A DNA stretch of 52,643 nt from NCBI GenBank assembly GCA_030536355.1, contig JAUNQD010000010.1:1-52643 (forward strand), read 5' to 3'. The position numbers were made by a program, and so were the translations under genes. The DNA is from Bacillota bacterium (lineage in GTDB: Bacteria; Bacillota; Clostridia; Peptostreptococcales; Anaerovoracaceae). A model generated the notes under the pieces. That model was not told where the DNA came from. It saw nothing but the letters and a program-made list of their open reading frames with translations, and did no database searches. Positions 28,406-37,036 of the stretch are shown here, piece after piece; the stretch's first letter is position 1; the number at the start of each line of letters is the position of its first letter.

Positions 28406-29675
28406 CTATCTTTTCAAGCTCCTCAAGATATTTTTTGAAAGCGGCTTCGCTTCCGTTGGAAGTAGGTTCATAATACTTGACGCCTTCTTTGTAAAGGTCA
28501 TCCGGCAAATACTGCTGAGTAACATATCCGCCGTATGCGTGCGGATATTTATAATCAAGTCCTCTTCCAAGTTTTGCAGCGCCTCCGTAGTGAGAATCCA
28601 TCAGATGTGCAGGCACATCCTCTATCTTTCTTCTTTTAAGGTCTGCCATGGCTTTTTCCAAAGCTTCATTGGCTGCATTTGATTTAGGGCATGACGCCAG
28701 AAGCACTGTGGCATGGGCTAGGTTTATCCTTGCTTCAGGATACCCTATCATCTGGGCTGCATGTACACATGAAGTCACTATAGAAATGGCATTTGGATAT
28801 GCCATGCCAATGTCTTCACTGGCCATCACCATAAGCCTTCTGCCTATCATGTTTATATCGGCGCCGCCATCGATAAGTCTGGCGAGGTAATGTATAGCCG
28901 CATGCGGGTCACTTCCTCTTACGGATTTTTGCAATGCAGAAAGCAGATTATACTTGTCCTCTTCCTTATCATAAAAAGTCGTCTGCTGCTGCATGGCTTC
29001 GGAAACGATTTTTTTATCTATTCCTGTACCTTCTTCAAGATTGTCTACGATAAAGCCCAGAGTATCGAGGGCAACGCGACAATCGCCACTGCTCATTTCA
29101 GCCAGTATTCTAAGAGCGTCTTCATCATATTTTACCGACAGACCTCCGAAGCCCTTTTCCGTATCCGACAAGGTCCTCTTGAGTATCCCTGTCACTTCAT
29201 CTGCGCTCAGTCTCTTGAACTCATATATGTTACGGACTCTGCTGATTATGGCATTGTTCACTGAGAAATATGGATTTTCAGTAGTGCTGCCGATGAACTT
29301 GATGATCCCTTCTTCCAGTGCTTTAAGCAGTGAATCTTGCTGCAGTTTGTTCCATCTATGTACTTCATCCACATACAGAACTGTCGTTTCCTTTTGAAGG
29401 CCAAAGAATCTCACGGATGCGTTTTCCAATATGGTCTTCAGTTCCTTTGTCCCTGTCGTGGATGCATTGATTTCTACAAAATTGCTATCCAGTTCTCCTG
29501 CAATCAGCCTTGCTAAAGTAGTCTTTCCTGTTCCCGGAGGTCCAAAAAAAATTGCTGAATCAAAGGTCTTGTTTCGTATTGAATTGTAGAACAGAGATCC
29601 TTCAAACATGAAATGTGTTTGTCCAACAAATTCCGACAGTTTAGATGGTCTCATCTTAGTGGATAATGGTATCAT
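28383..29675 (-). CDS. rarA: Replication-associated recombination protein A (MgsA/RarA)
   Basis: AAA+ ATPase of the clamp-loader clade acting at stalled replication forks. It has 430 residues. Walker A FFGPPGTGKTTLARLIA, Walker B LYVDEVHRWNK, sensor 1 in FIGSTTENPYFS and the C-terminal tetramerisation region with SDIGMAYPNA-like (here SEDIGMAYPNA) and YPHAYGGYVTQQYLP are present. Its end overlaps the ispH-S1 start by 23 bp. Confidence 0.95.
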   Translation of the reverse strand: MIPLSTKMRPSKLSEFVGQTHFMFEGSLFYNSIRNKTFDSAIFFGPPGTGKTTLARLIAGELDSNFVEINASTTGTKELKTILENASVRFFGLQKETTVLYVDEVHRWNKLQQDSLLKALEEGIIKFIGSTTENPYFSVNNAIISRVRNIYEFKRLSADEVTGILKRTLSDTEKGFGGLSVKYDEDALRILAEMSSGDCRVALDTLGFIVDNLEEGTGIDKKIVSEAMQQQTTFYDKEEDKYNLLSALQKSVRGSDPHAAIHYLARLIDGGADINMIGRRLMVMASEDIGMAYPNAISIVTSCVHAAQMIGYPEARINLAHATVLLASCPKSNAANEALEKAMADLKRRKIEDVPAHLMDSHYGGAAKLGRGLDYKYPHAYGGYVTQQYLPDDLYKEGVKYYEPTSNGSEAAFKKYLEELEKIDERNNKG

Positions 29676-29683
29676 TGCTGCTC

Positions 29684-30163
29684 CTATTCATATATTGGTG
29701 TGACAAAAGCTTTCGCTGTCGGAGGCAGGCTGCCCAAAGCAGTTTTAGCTTCTTCCTTTGTCTTATAAACTTCTCCGACGATCTTATACATATCGTTCTG
29801 CTTAAGGACTTTCAGTCCTTCTATACCGATTGATGTAACAGCGCTTTCAGCGGCTGACTGGCCGGAATAACAACCAAACTGCAAAGCATACCCGGTTATT
29901 TGCCCTGCTTCCTTTACTTCCGGTTCATCTTCTGCTGTATCTTTTACATCTGTATCGTTGTCACTAGTCAATTCTGTGAGTTCTTCGCTCTTTTCTGCCA
30001 CAAATTGCGGCACATAGTTTACTACGGGATCAACGACATATTTGGCGGCAGCATAGCCGCAGCCCACCGAAAGGCAAAGCATAATAATGACAGGTGTAAA
30101 ATTAACATTAGACCTGCTTTTCTTATGATATCTCCGCCTTCTTTGTCGACTTCTGTTATGCAT
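29684..30163 (-). CDS. SPOR-domain membrane protein
   Basis: A bitopic protein of 159 residues. A basic cytoplasmic tail (HNRSRQRRRRYHKKSRSN) is followed by one membrane helix (about 19-38), an acidic linker and a C-terminal SPOR-like domain (about 93-155: YALQFGCYSGQSAAESAV ... YKIVGEVYKTKEEAKTAL). SPOR domains bind glycan strands lacking stem peptides at division or germination sites. The ATG at 30163 is chosen because AGAGGAG lies 7 bp upstream; the frame is open further upstream without a site. It is 8 bp before rarA. Confidence 0.82.
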   Translation of the reverse strand: MHNRSRQRRRRYHKKSRSNVNFTPVIIMLCLSVGCGYAAAKYVVDPVVNYVPQFVAEKSEELTELTSDNDTDVKDTAEDEPEVKEAGQITGYALQFGCYSGQSAAESAVTSIGIEGLKVLKQNDMYKIVGEVYKTKEEAKTALGSLPPTAKAFVTPIYE

Positions 30164-30294
30164 AACCTTCTCCTCTTTTCTATGACATATCGCCATTATC
30201 TTATATCCTTCTTCAATAGATGATATTAAGAGACTCGAATGTTTATGCATGTAACTTGTCTAACCCTTTGTTACACACTATATCCTACATTAAA

Positions 30295-30326
30295 AAAACG
30301 GGTATTGCAATCTGCATACCCGTTTT
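30295..30326 (-). terminator. Terminator of the APC permease gene
   Basis: Eleven-bp stem AAAACGGGTAT / complement with a 10-nt loop that can itself pair (TGCA...TGCA), followed on the minus strand by a run of seven T, 43 bp after the permease stop. Confidence 0.88.
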
Positions 30327-30368
30327 AATGTTAATTATTTGCTATGTGATCTGATATATTGACATATC

Positions 30369-32090
30369 TTAAGCATCTCCGAAGATATCATCATAGCTCT
30401 TTTCGTTGAGATACTTATCCATCAGTGCATCTACGTCCAGTTCAGGTTCCGGTGCAGGTGGATCGTTCTTCTTGCATATGAAGAATACGATGATACCGAT
30501 GATTCCTACGATAACACCACCGATACCCAGAATGTTCTGTACCTGTGGGATGATGTCGCCCATCATGTCATAGTCACTTGGTTCCCATTCGCCGTATGAT
30601 ACTTCATACCATCTCAGCCAGAACTGTGCCAGGAATGCTGAGAAACCTGCGATCATCAGATAGATACCTATTCTTACTGTATCTCCCTGACAGAGCTTAG
30701 TCTTAGGGTTAAGTGGGTATCTGATAGGATCCTGCTTATACAGACCGCCGTAGATCTTCTTAACGATGATGTATACGATAACGCCTGATGCTGTAGCGAT
30801 CAGTCCTGTTACGAAGTAGTCTGTTCCGTTAACCAGCAGTGCGATGATAGAAATAACGATAGGTGCTCCGCAGAAGAATGCCAGACCTGCCTTTCCACCA
30901 GGCATTACGAAGAGGTTTCTCTTCAGTCTTTCTTCCACAGGGATCTGCTTTCTCAGCTTGATAACAGCCAGAGGCAGGATTATGTACAGTGCCAGGATGA
31001 ATACTACTTCTGTTGATACCAGAGTTGTGAAGTCATACTGACAAAGGATAACTGTTACGATTGCAAGTGACAGGATACCAACATATGGTACGCCTCTCTT
31101 CTTGCTTACCTTAACCAGGAACTTAGGGCAAAGATTATCATCTGCCATTACGAAGAATCCTCTTGAACCTGATGCCAGGTATGTATTGAAGATAGCACAT
31201 TGTGATACGATAGCGATCACCAGGAATACATATCCCCATGCAGTTCCGAGATGTTCAGTCAGGATAGTTGCATAACCTACTGATTCAGCATTGAATCCGC
31301 CTTCTGTTGACCACAGTTCCCATGAACCTGCAGGCAGTGATGCGAGACCACCCAGTGTAGGCAGGATGTATGTCAGTGCTACCAGCGGCATTGCGATCAG
31401 CAGTCCCTTAGGGATTACCTGAGGGTTCTTTACTTCGCCTGCCATGTTGGAGATACATTCATATCCGCAGTACATCCATACGCAGATGCAGATACCGCCT
31501 GACAGTGAATCGAAGAAGTTGTAGTCTTCAGGCATCATTGGTGTTACAGGGTTAGTCTGCCAGTTGATAAGACCAACTACTGCTACCAGTGCGAATGCAC
31601 ATACGATCGCGATAGACAGGACAGTACTTACCTTGCCTACTTCTCTCAGACCCATCAGATTGATGAATGTGAAGAGAGCGATCATACCCAGCTTCAGAAT
31701 GAAGATAGCTGCTTCTGACATTGGGATCATCTGGCTTACATAGCCTGCTACCAGAGCTACATATACGCCGTTAGTGATGTAAGTGGAAACTGTTCCCCAC
31801 CAACCTGCCTGGAATCCCCAGAATTCACCGAAAGCTTCTTTTACCCATACGTACACGCCGCCTTCTGAAGGCATTACGGATCCGCATTCAGCAACCATGT
31901 TACTGATTGGGTAAGCCCAGATTATAGGGAATACAGCCAGCAGGATCAGTGTCATGCCGGGACCTGTTTCAGGTATCATTTCTTCGATACCGAATGCGCC
32001 TGCTGCTACGAGACAGTACAGCATAAATACGATGCCGGATACCTTGATATCATGTTTTTTAAGTCCGGCTACGCCTTGTTGTTGGCTCAT
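30369..32090 (-). CDS. APC-superfamily amino acid/polyamine permease
   Basis: A polytopic transporter of 573 residues with about 13-14 hydrophobic segments. The N-terminal signature AFGIEEMIPETGPG and SEGGVYVWVKEAFGEFWGFQ strongly resemble the LAT/PUT type of APC permeases that carry amino acids or polyamines. The C-terminus is unusual: after the 12-helix core it has an extra pair of helices (about 480-550) and an acidic tail ending DDIFGDA. A TAGGAGGTG site precedes the ATG. The substrate is not deducible from sequence. Confidence 0.85.
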   Translation of the reverse strand: MSQQQGVAGLKKHDIKVSGIVFMLYCLVAAGAFGIEEMIPETGPGMTLILLAVFPIIWAYPISNMVAECGSVMPSEGGVYVWVKEAFGEFWGFQAGWWGTVSTYITNGVYVALVAGYVSQMIPMSEAAIFILKLGMIALFTFINLMGLREVGKVSTVLSIAIVCAFALVAVVGLINWQTNPVTPMMPEDYNFFDSLSGGICICVWMYCGYECISNMAGEVKNPQVIPKGLLIAMPLVALTYILPTLGGLASLPAGSWELWSTEGGFNAESVGYATILTEHLGTAWGYVFLVIAIVSQCAIFNTYLASGSRGFFVMADDNLCPKFLVKVSKKRGVPYVGILSLAIVTVILCQYDFTTLVSTEVVFILALYIILPLAVIKLRKQIPVEERLKRNLFVMPGGKAGLAFFCGAPIVISIIALLVNGTDYFVTGLIATASGVIVYIIVKKIYGGLYKQDPIRYPLNPKTKLCQGDTVRIGIYLMIAGFSAFLAQFWLRWYEVSYGEWEPSDYDMMGDIIPQVQNILGIGGVIVGIIGIIVFFICKKNDPPAPEPELDVDALMDKYLNEKSYDDIFGDA

Positions 32091-32113
32091 TATTACACCT
32101 CCTAAAAAATAAA

Positions 32114-32141
32114 GGCATGCTTAAAAATAAAAATGCATGCC
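32114..32141 (-). other. Stem-loop in the permease mRNA leader
   Basis: GGCATGC (32114-32120) pairs exactly with GCATGCC (32135-32141) across a 14-nt A/T loop, 24 bp before the permease ATG. It lies between promoter and ribosome site and could affect translation or stability. It lacks a T-run placed as in an intrinsic terminator. Confidence 0.5.
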
Positions 32142-32170
32142 CCGCTAATGATTGCTAATAAACCAACTAT

Positions 32171-32198
32171 ATTTTAACATATATACTATTTTTCTCAA
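32171..32198 (-). promoter_or_regulatory. Promoter of the APC permease gene
   Basis: Minus strand: -35 TTGAGA (32193-32198), 16-bp spacer, -10 TAAAAT (32171-32176). The -35 overlaps the stop codon of the upstream pilus-operon gene. Confidence 0.6.
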
Positions 32199-32740
32199 GA
32201 ATTTTCTTGCTTATATTCCGTATAAAGCTGTCGCTTGAACAACCCGACTTTGTTCACCATCTCGCGAATGTAATAATTATGGTGCATTATATATTTCTTA
32301 GCTTCCGTAAGGTAATGGTCCTTCCCATCACGAATATTTGCACTCAGCTGGTCTACGAACGAAGCCAGATTATTTCTCATACTTACAGTTTCACTTGTGA
32401 TCGGGATATATGCGATTTTGACTTGTCCTGTTTCTTTGTTATAGAACACAGTATCTTCTGTTACTGTTATCTTTGCCGGTGTTATAAGATATTCTATGGA
32501 TTTACCTACGATAAGAAGAACACTTTCCAATATATACAAAGCATCATCTGTTTTTTCTATGCTATAACTGTTTAACGGTGCAAAACCACTGCAATCATAA
32601 CATGCGACTTCACCGCCTTCTTCACCTATAAAGCCCATCGGCATAAAAAATCCGCACTCACCCGATGTAAGCATTATTCTCTCATAGTCTCTCATTGAGT
32701 TTTCTTCGAGTCTCACTCTGAATTCCTTGTTATCCCACAT
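32195..32740 (-). CDS. DUF6382-like protein, last gene of the Tad-type operon
   Basis: A 181-residue protein without signal peptide or membrane segment. The pattern (opening RDYERIMLT, a central YDCSGFAPLNSY, a helical LYILESVLLIVGKSIEYLI and VKIAYIPIT) resembles the DUF6382 domain found fused to FHA domains beside clostridial Tad loci; no FHA domain is present here. It is 23 bp after the preceding gene with GGAGG upstream, so it is in the operon. It is perhaps a cytoplasmic assembly or regulatory factor (inference). The family assignment is tentative. Confidence 0.6.
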   Translation of the reverse strand: MWDNKEFRVRLEENSMRDYERIMLTSGECGFFMPMGFIGEEGGEVACYDCSGFAPLNSYSIEKTDDALYILESVLLIVGKSIEYLITPAKITVTEDTVFYNKETGQVKIAYIPITSETVSMRNNLASFVDQLSANIRDGKDHYLTEAKKYIMHHNYYIREMVNKVGLFKRQLYTEYKQENS

Positions 32741-32763
32741 TTTTTTCCTCCAAATCCATCACA

Positions 32764-33519
32764 TCAACTTCCGCCACATTTGGTACATTGTCCGTAACCT
32801 TTATTCTCTGCCTCTTGTTTATCTATTACAGATGCATTCCTTACGATCGATCCGCATGTGCTGCGATGATAGGCGGTATTTTCTCCTTCAAAACAAAACA
32901 CAAGTGAACCGATGGTCATGCTTTGTGAATTGCAAAGGCCGCAGCTGTCATGTCTCCTCTGTATAGCAGATGTCAACACTGCAAGTTTTGCGGAAGCTTT
33001 TACATATGTACAGTTTTCGCCGTGATATTTTTCTCCCGAATTAAGAAATACCCATACGGGCTCTTGCACCTCATAGCTTTCAAGCCCCTCTTTACCTATA
33101 GGGTTTCCTTTGTTTGATACACCGGTAAATCCACGAAACTTTATCCCCTGATCCAATATGAATTCTCTTGAGAACCCCAGCGGCAAGTCAAGCTTTATCC
33201 CGGCAAAAATATCGAATGACGTCAAATCATCACTATACATATCCTTATACATTATCCTTATGTTCTTAAGGGACATAGTATCAAGCTCGGTATTATCATC
33301 ATTGATCCTTGCGCTGACTGACGGACCTATTAAAGCTGCATTGATCTCATCATATGATCTTGATGCGATCAATGCACTTTCATCGACTGCTCCGTGTATG
33401 CAATTTTCCCAAGTGCCTTCCACTTTCATAAAGTATCCCAAAGAAATCACCGATAGTATTACCAGCGGTAAAAATATTGCTGCTTCAACAGTATAAAAAC
33501 CTTTAGTACTTTTTTTCAT
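32764..33519 (-). CDS. TadE-like pseudopilin with two C-terminal Ada-like zinc modules
   Basis: A 251-residue secreted protein. The N-terminus (KGFYTVEAAIFLPLVIL) is a TadE-type class III signal with membrane helix. Beyond a middle domain, two short modules follow: KYHGENC ... SCGLC (164-196) and AYHRSTC ... QCTKC (216-248). Each has the YHxxxC plus CxxC pattern and, in the second, the DKQEAENKGYGQC segment typical of Ada-type metal-binding domains. On the outer face these would be zinc sites or redox-active thiols. The start at 33519 has AGGA 9 bp upstream; an ATG at 33537 is an alternative. It overlaps the preceding gene by 17 bp. Confidence 0.8.
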   Translation of the reverse strand: MKKSTKGFYTVEAAIFLPLVILSVISLGYFMKVEGTWENCIHGAVDESALIASRSYDEINAALIGPSVSARINDDNTELDTMSLKNIRIMYKDMYSDDLTSFDIFAGIKLDLPLGFSREFILDQGIKFRGFTGVSNKGNPIGKEGLESYEVQEPVWVFLNSGEKYHGENCTYVKASAKLAVLTSAIQRRHDSCGLCNSQSMTIGSLVFCFEGENTAYHRSTCGSIVRNASVIDKQEAENKGYGQCTKCGGS

Positions 33520-34702
33520 GTCTATATGTCCTGCCATTGGCTTTTACTTCAACTGTCACCCCTGACGAGTATTCACTTATCAGAAATCCACCATCATAGT
33601 TTGCCCTCATGTTTATCTGTATCAGATCCAAAATACGAGCCAACTTGATGTTTTCATCCTGAAAGAACAATAAAATCTTTAAATACTCATTGTAATCATA
33701 CCCCTTTTCTTCTTGAGGAACTATCACCCCTCCAAAGACTCCCTCTATTGCAGAATCCAGATCTATCGCCCAAGAACTATCATCTTTGACCATTGGTACA
33801 CTATGGCCTTCCCATAACAATTCCACATCATTATCTGCTTCCGCATAAGCCCATGTGGATGCCAATGCCGCTTGAGTTGCTGCTGCAGCCGCTCCCGGCG
33901 TCATCAACTGAGCCGCAGATGCAAGTGCAGCTTGCTTTTCTGCATCAGAATAAAGATATGCCAAATTTATGGGAAATCTCATGGCCTTCAGTGCCATTTC
34001 AACTCTTTTCTCATTCTTTCTGTCCGAAAGCTCCCCTCCCAATATGTACTCGACTTCATTACAGAAAAAATGATCTTCACTTTTCATATATCCCCTACTG
34101 TTGAAATGCTCCGTTATATAGCTGTTGATAAAATATGCCTCTGTGCCTGCTTCAAAAGCTTTATCTACTTCCGAAAGCTTGTCTGCTATCGATTCTGCCA
34201 CCGCGGTAAGTCCTTTTGAAGGAAGGTTCGCTGATGGAAGCGAAACGATAGTCGGACCATGGTTCAAAGACCTGTTTGTGCCGATCGTTCCTTCCGGGTT
34301 TCTTTCATTATCTCTTAACAGACCCTCCGCTTTCAGAATTCTCATATGCTCTATTATCTGATCTCGTATCATGGAAATGCCGGTCACAGAATACCTTGAT
34401 GATGATACTTTAACTGATTGTATTTCTACGTTTTCCATGTCGTCAACTGAATAGCTGACATATCTGTGCAGTTTTTTGGTAAGCTCCTCATCGTCTCCTT
34501 TCAACAGAAACAACCCGTATTCTTCTTGCAACTTACGATCATATTCAGACAAGACCGAATCTCCCGCCAAACTAATTATGGCGTCCATGCTGCTTCTTAC
34601 TGCCTGTGCTTTAACACCATATATCAAAGCCAGTGTCAGGGCCATCAATGTAGCCAAGATCACTGTAAGGAACACTGCACTGCTGCCTTTTTTATTATTC
34701 AT
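33503..34702 (-). CDS. DUF5702 family protein of the Tad-type operon
   Basis: A 399-residue exported protein. The N-terminal segment GSSAVFLTVILATLMALTLA is a prepilin-like membrane helix, followed by the hallmark SMDAIISLAGDSVLSEYDRK and LQEEYGLFLL, as in DUF5702 proteins encoded in clostridial Tad clusters. The rest is a large extracellular region with an Ala-rich segment near 265-285. The start at 34702 (AAGGG upstream) lies within the end of the preceding TadE gene (8-bp overlap). It is a probable minor pilin or tip/adhesive component; function unproven. Confidence 0.75.
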   Translation of the reverse strand: MNNKKGSSAVFLTVILATLMALTLALIYGVKAQAVRSSMDAIISLAGDSVLSEYDRKLQEEYGLFLLKGDDEELTKKLHRYVSYSVDDMENVEIQSVKVSSSRYSVTGISMIRDQIIEHMRILKAEGLLRDNERNPEGTIGTNRSLNHGPTIVSLPSANLPSKGLTAVAESIADKLSEVDKAFEAGTEAYFINSYITEHFNSRGYMKSEDHFFCNEVEYILGGELSDRKNEKRVEMALKAMRFPINLAYLYSDAEKQAALASAAQLMTPGAAAAATQAALASTWAYAEADNDVELLWEGHSVPMVKDDSSWAIDLDSAIEGVFGGVIVPQEEKGYDYNEYLKILLFFQDENIKLARILDLIQINMRANYDGGFLISEYSSGVTVEVKANGRTYRHEKKY

Positions 34703-35123
34703 CTTTGATACCCTTGACCAGGCTGCTGTATCTGACATAAGCCGGCCCATCTATAATATGACTTTTCCCTGAAGCCAAAAACGTTCCTTTTTCATCAAGG
34801 CTTCCTTTATGGCCCATGATCAAATATTTCTTGCCATAAACTGTTCCACCTATCAGCCCTTTATCCGTATATATTTCAGCTTCAATATCTTTTATCTCTT
34901 TCTCTCTGTTACCATATAGAGTCTGTCCTGATTCCACTCCGGCTTCATTCCTGATTTCCATATGGAGCAGACATCTTGATGTCATTTGATGATAAAAGAA
35001 CATAACTATCAGTACGACCGTTATAGTTACCAGAATTATTACAGGAAACACAACGGCCGCCTCTATGATATAACTACCCCTTTTGTTATTGATTTTGCCA
35101 TTGTGCTCCCTCTTTCCCTCCAT
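34695..35123 (-). CDS. TadE-like minor pilin
   Basis: A 142-residue protein with the class III prepilin-type N-terminus KRGSYIIEAAVVFPVIILV followed by one membrane helix and a small extracellular domain. The Glu five residues after the presumed cleavage glycine is the conserved TadE/Flp glutamate. The ATG at 35123 overlaps the pilin stop (TGATG); a TTG at 35126 is an alternative. It is tightly packed between the pilin and the DUF5702 gene. Confidence 0.8.
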   Translation of the reverse strand: MEGKREHNGKINNKRGSYIIEAAVVFPVIILVTITVVLIVMFFYHQMTSRCLLHMEIRNEAGVESGQTLYGNREKEIKDIEAEIYTDKGLIGGTVYGKKYLIMGHKGSLDEKGTFLASGKSHIIDGPAYVRYSSLVKGIKDE

Positions 35124-35278
35124 CAAAAATTATTCAACCCCTCAAATGTTCTGTTTACAAAATCTGTGATCTCTGTTTTGAATATAAGCCCCAAAGCAAC
35201 CGCTAAAGCTACTAATATCGCGACCTGTACAAGCTCCATACCTGCCTTGCTCTTCACATTTATTATTTTTCTCTTCAT
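35123..35278 (-). CDS. Flp1-like major pilin, 51 residues
   Basis: A short gene within the operon. The protein reads MKRKIINVKSKAG followed by MELVQVAILVALAVALGLIF and a short amphipathic tail KTEITDFVNRTFEGL. A Lys-rich leader, a glycine cleavage site, Glu near position +2 and a single hydrophobic helix ending in FK are the pattern of the Flp1-like/flagellin-like pilin domain. The ATG at 35278 has AAGGGG 9 bp upstream; an upstream ATG at 35299 would add seven residues. The gene lies between TadC and TadE, where the pilin subunit is expected. No prepilin peptidase is in the window. Confidence 0.8.
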   Translation of the reverse strand: MKRKIINVKSKAGMELVQVAILVALAVALGLIFKTEITDFVNRTFEGLNNF

Positions 35279-35304
35279 TCTTCTCATCCCCTTTTTCATA
35301 TTTA

Positions 35305-36288
35305 TTATAATTCCAAAAGAGCAGGCGCTATCGTTATCACTATGAGCACAAGCAAGAACAACAGTAACGGTAAAGTCAATTTTGTTTCAGCCAGTTTGCC
35401 CAACTCTTCGCAGCGTTTCTTCCGTCCCATCCATAAAAGCTCACTTTCACTCTGTAGTTTGTGGGTAAGCTCAGTTCCCTTGCTCAAATTATCATTTATT
35501 ATATTTGAGATCCTCATCAATTCCTGAACACCGCTTTTTCTGGCAAAATCCTTCAATTCTTTTCCCATAACACCATTTGCCTTGTTCATCGATATGTAGA
35601 TAGCATTCATATTGTTATAAAAATAATCCGTATTATCCTTATAGCCTGCCACACTTTCTTCAACTGCTTTTTTAAATGCATTGTTTATCACCATTCCTGC
35701 ATTTAATAACAATACCAGTCTGTTTATAAACCCGGGCAACTGTGCAAGGACAGATTCTTTATCCAGTGCCGCTTTTTTTCTTACAGCTGAATTTCTTTCT
35801 CTATATAATAGTACTATAGTGCTCACCATCAGCAGCAATATCACCAGAGTATTTGTCTGTGATGTTTCTTCAATCATCCATGTCACTGATTCTCCGGTAT
35901 CAAGTTTGGCCGGAAGGCTGACCTTCTTTTTAGAGACATCTTTATTTACTCCGTCAGCTATCATTCTAAGATCATAGTCCAGCCGTTCTTCATCTGACAT
36001 CAACATCCCATCATCTTCATTCTGCTTTAAAGTCTCATTACCGGTCTCCCTCTCATAAGGTTCAATCCTGATATTTACCGTCTTTTCATAAATACCATCT
36101 TCCCCTTTGACTTCCGCCTTTAGAGACAGATATCCACTGTCTTCGCCAGCCTCCGGTCTTACAAGTTGAAGCTGCCCGTTTGACCTTTCAACCTCTACAC
36201 CTTCTCCATCGGACATGATAATATCTGCTGCTATGAGAACAATACCTATTATCAAGACGATTATCATCTGTTTAGCCGTTTTATCCAT
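35305..36288 (-). CDS. TadC-like type II secretion F-domain membrane protein
   Basis: Inner-membrane platform protein, 327 residues. The C-terminal half is a T2SSF domain (QLPGFINRLVLLLNAGM ... KSGVQELMRISNIINDN ... SESELLWMGRKKRCEELGKLAETK) with flanking helices. Unusually, an N-terminal membrane helix and a roughly 110-residue charged extracytoplasmic region (about 25-145) precede it. The ATG lies 1 bp after the TadB stop. TadB and TadC together form the pilus assembly platform driven by TadA. Confidence 0.85.
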   Translation of the reverse strand: MDKTAKQMIIVLIIGIVLIAADIIMSDGEGVEVERSNGQLQLVRPEAGEDSGYLSLKAEVKGEDGIYEKTVNIRIEPYERETGNETLKQNEDDGMLMSDEERLDYDLRMIADGVNKDVSKKKVSLPAKLDTGESVTWMIEETSQTNTLVILLLMVSTIVLLYRERNSAVRKKAALDKESVLAQLPGFINRLVLLLNAGMVINNAFKKAVEESVAGYKDNTDYFYNNMNAIYISMNKANGVMGKELKDFARKSGVQELMRISNIINDNLSKGTELTHKLQSESELLWMGRKKRCEELGKLAETKLTLPLLLFLLVLIVITIAPALLEL

Positions 36289-36289
36289 A

Positions 36290-37036
36290 TCATATCCTTA
36301 TCTTGGTTATTTTGTTCATCATAAATACCCCGTAACACATCACTATCAATGAACCTGTCATTATCAGTCTGCCTGCCAATGTCTCATATAAAACAGAAAT
36401 ATATGAGTATGATATGATGTTCAGTCCCAAAAGCATTGCCAACGGCATCAATGATATTATCATTCCTTCCGTCTTTTTCTGTGATATCAAAACTTTGATG
36501 TCGCGATCGATGGTCATTTTTTCGGTAAGTACATCTACCGCATCTACTATCATTTTTTCCAGATCTCCACCCATGTTTCTGCATGTGATATATGCCATCA
36601 CGAAGTCATTGATATCTTCACTTCCGCTTCGTGATGCAAAATCCTTCAGCAATGGTTTGGCACTTTCTTTGTTTTCCAGTATGCTTATCCGCATATGTCT
36701 GAGTTCACACATTATCGGATCCGATTCCTTATAAATGATCGTCAGATTCTCCTCGGCTTCAATCAATGCCTCTTCCATTTGTCTGCCTGCTGCAACAGAT
36801 GCCGACAATGAATACAGCATATCTTTGAACTGGATGTTCAAAGCATCAAGCCTTTTTCGTGCCATATATTCCTTGATATAAGGAATGACGAAATAAATAA
36901 GCACCCCTGACACAGCGGCAAGCATAATGCTGTGATAAAATAAATACGTTATGACGCAGATGCTTGAATATCCCAGTGATACGAATGCTGCCATTTCCTT
37001 ATTGGAAAACTCATATACCGAATAGTCTTTTATCAT
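36290..37036 (-). CDS. TadB-like type II secretion F-domain membrane protein
   Basis: Second platform protein, 248 residues. Two N-terminal membrane helices, a cytoplasmic T2SSF domain (FKDMLYSLSASVAAGRQMEEAL ... DFVMAYITCRNMGGDLEKMI is split here as SLSASVAAGRQ and YITCRNMGGDLE), then two C-terminal helices. Its ATG overlaps the TadA stop by one base, so translation is coupled. Confidence 0.88.
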   Translation of the reverse strand: MIKDYSVYEFSNKEMAAFVSLGYSSICVITYLFYHSIMLAAVSGVLIYFVIPYIKEYMARKRLDALNIQFKDMLYSLSASVAAGRQMEEALIEAEENLTIIYKESDPIMCELRHMRISILENKESAKPLLKDFASRSGSEDINDFVMAYITCRNMGGDLEKMIVDAVDVLTEKMTIDRDIKVLISQKKTEGMIISLMPLAMLLGLNIISYSYISVLYETLAGRLIMTGSLIVMCYGVFMMNKITKIRI

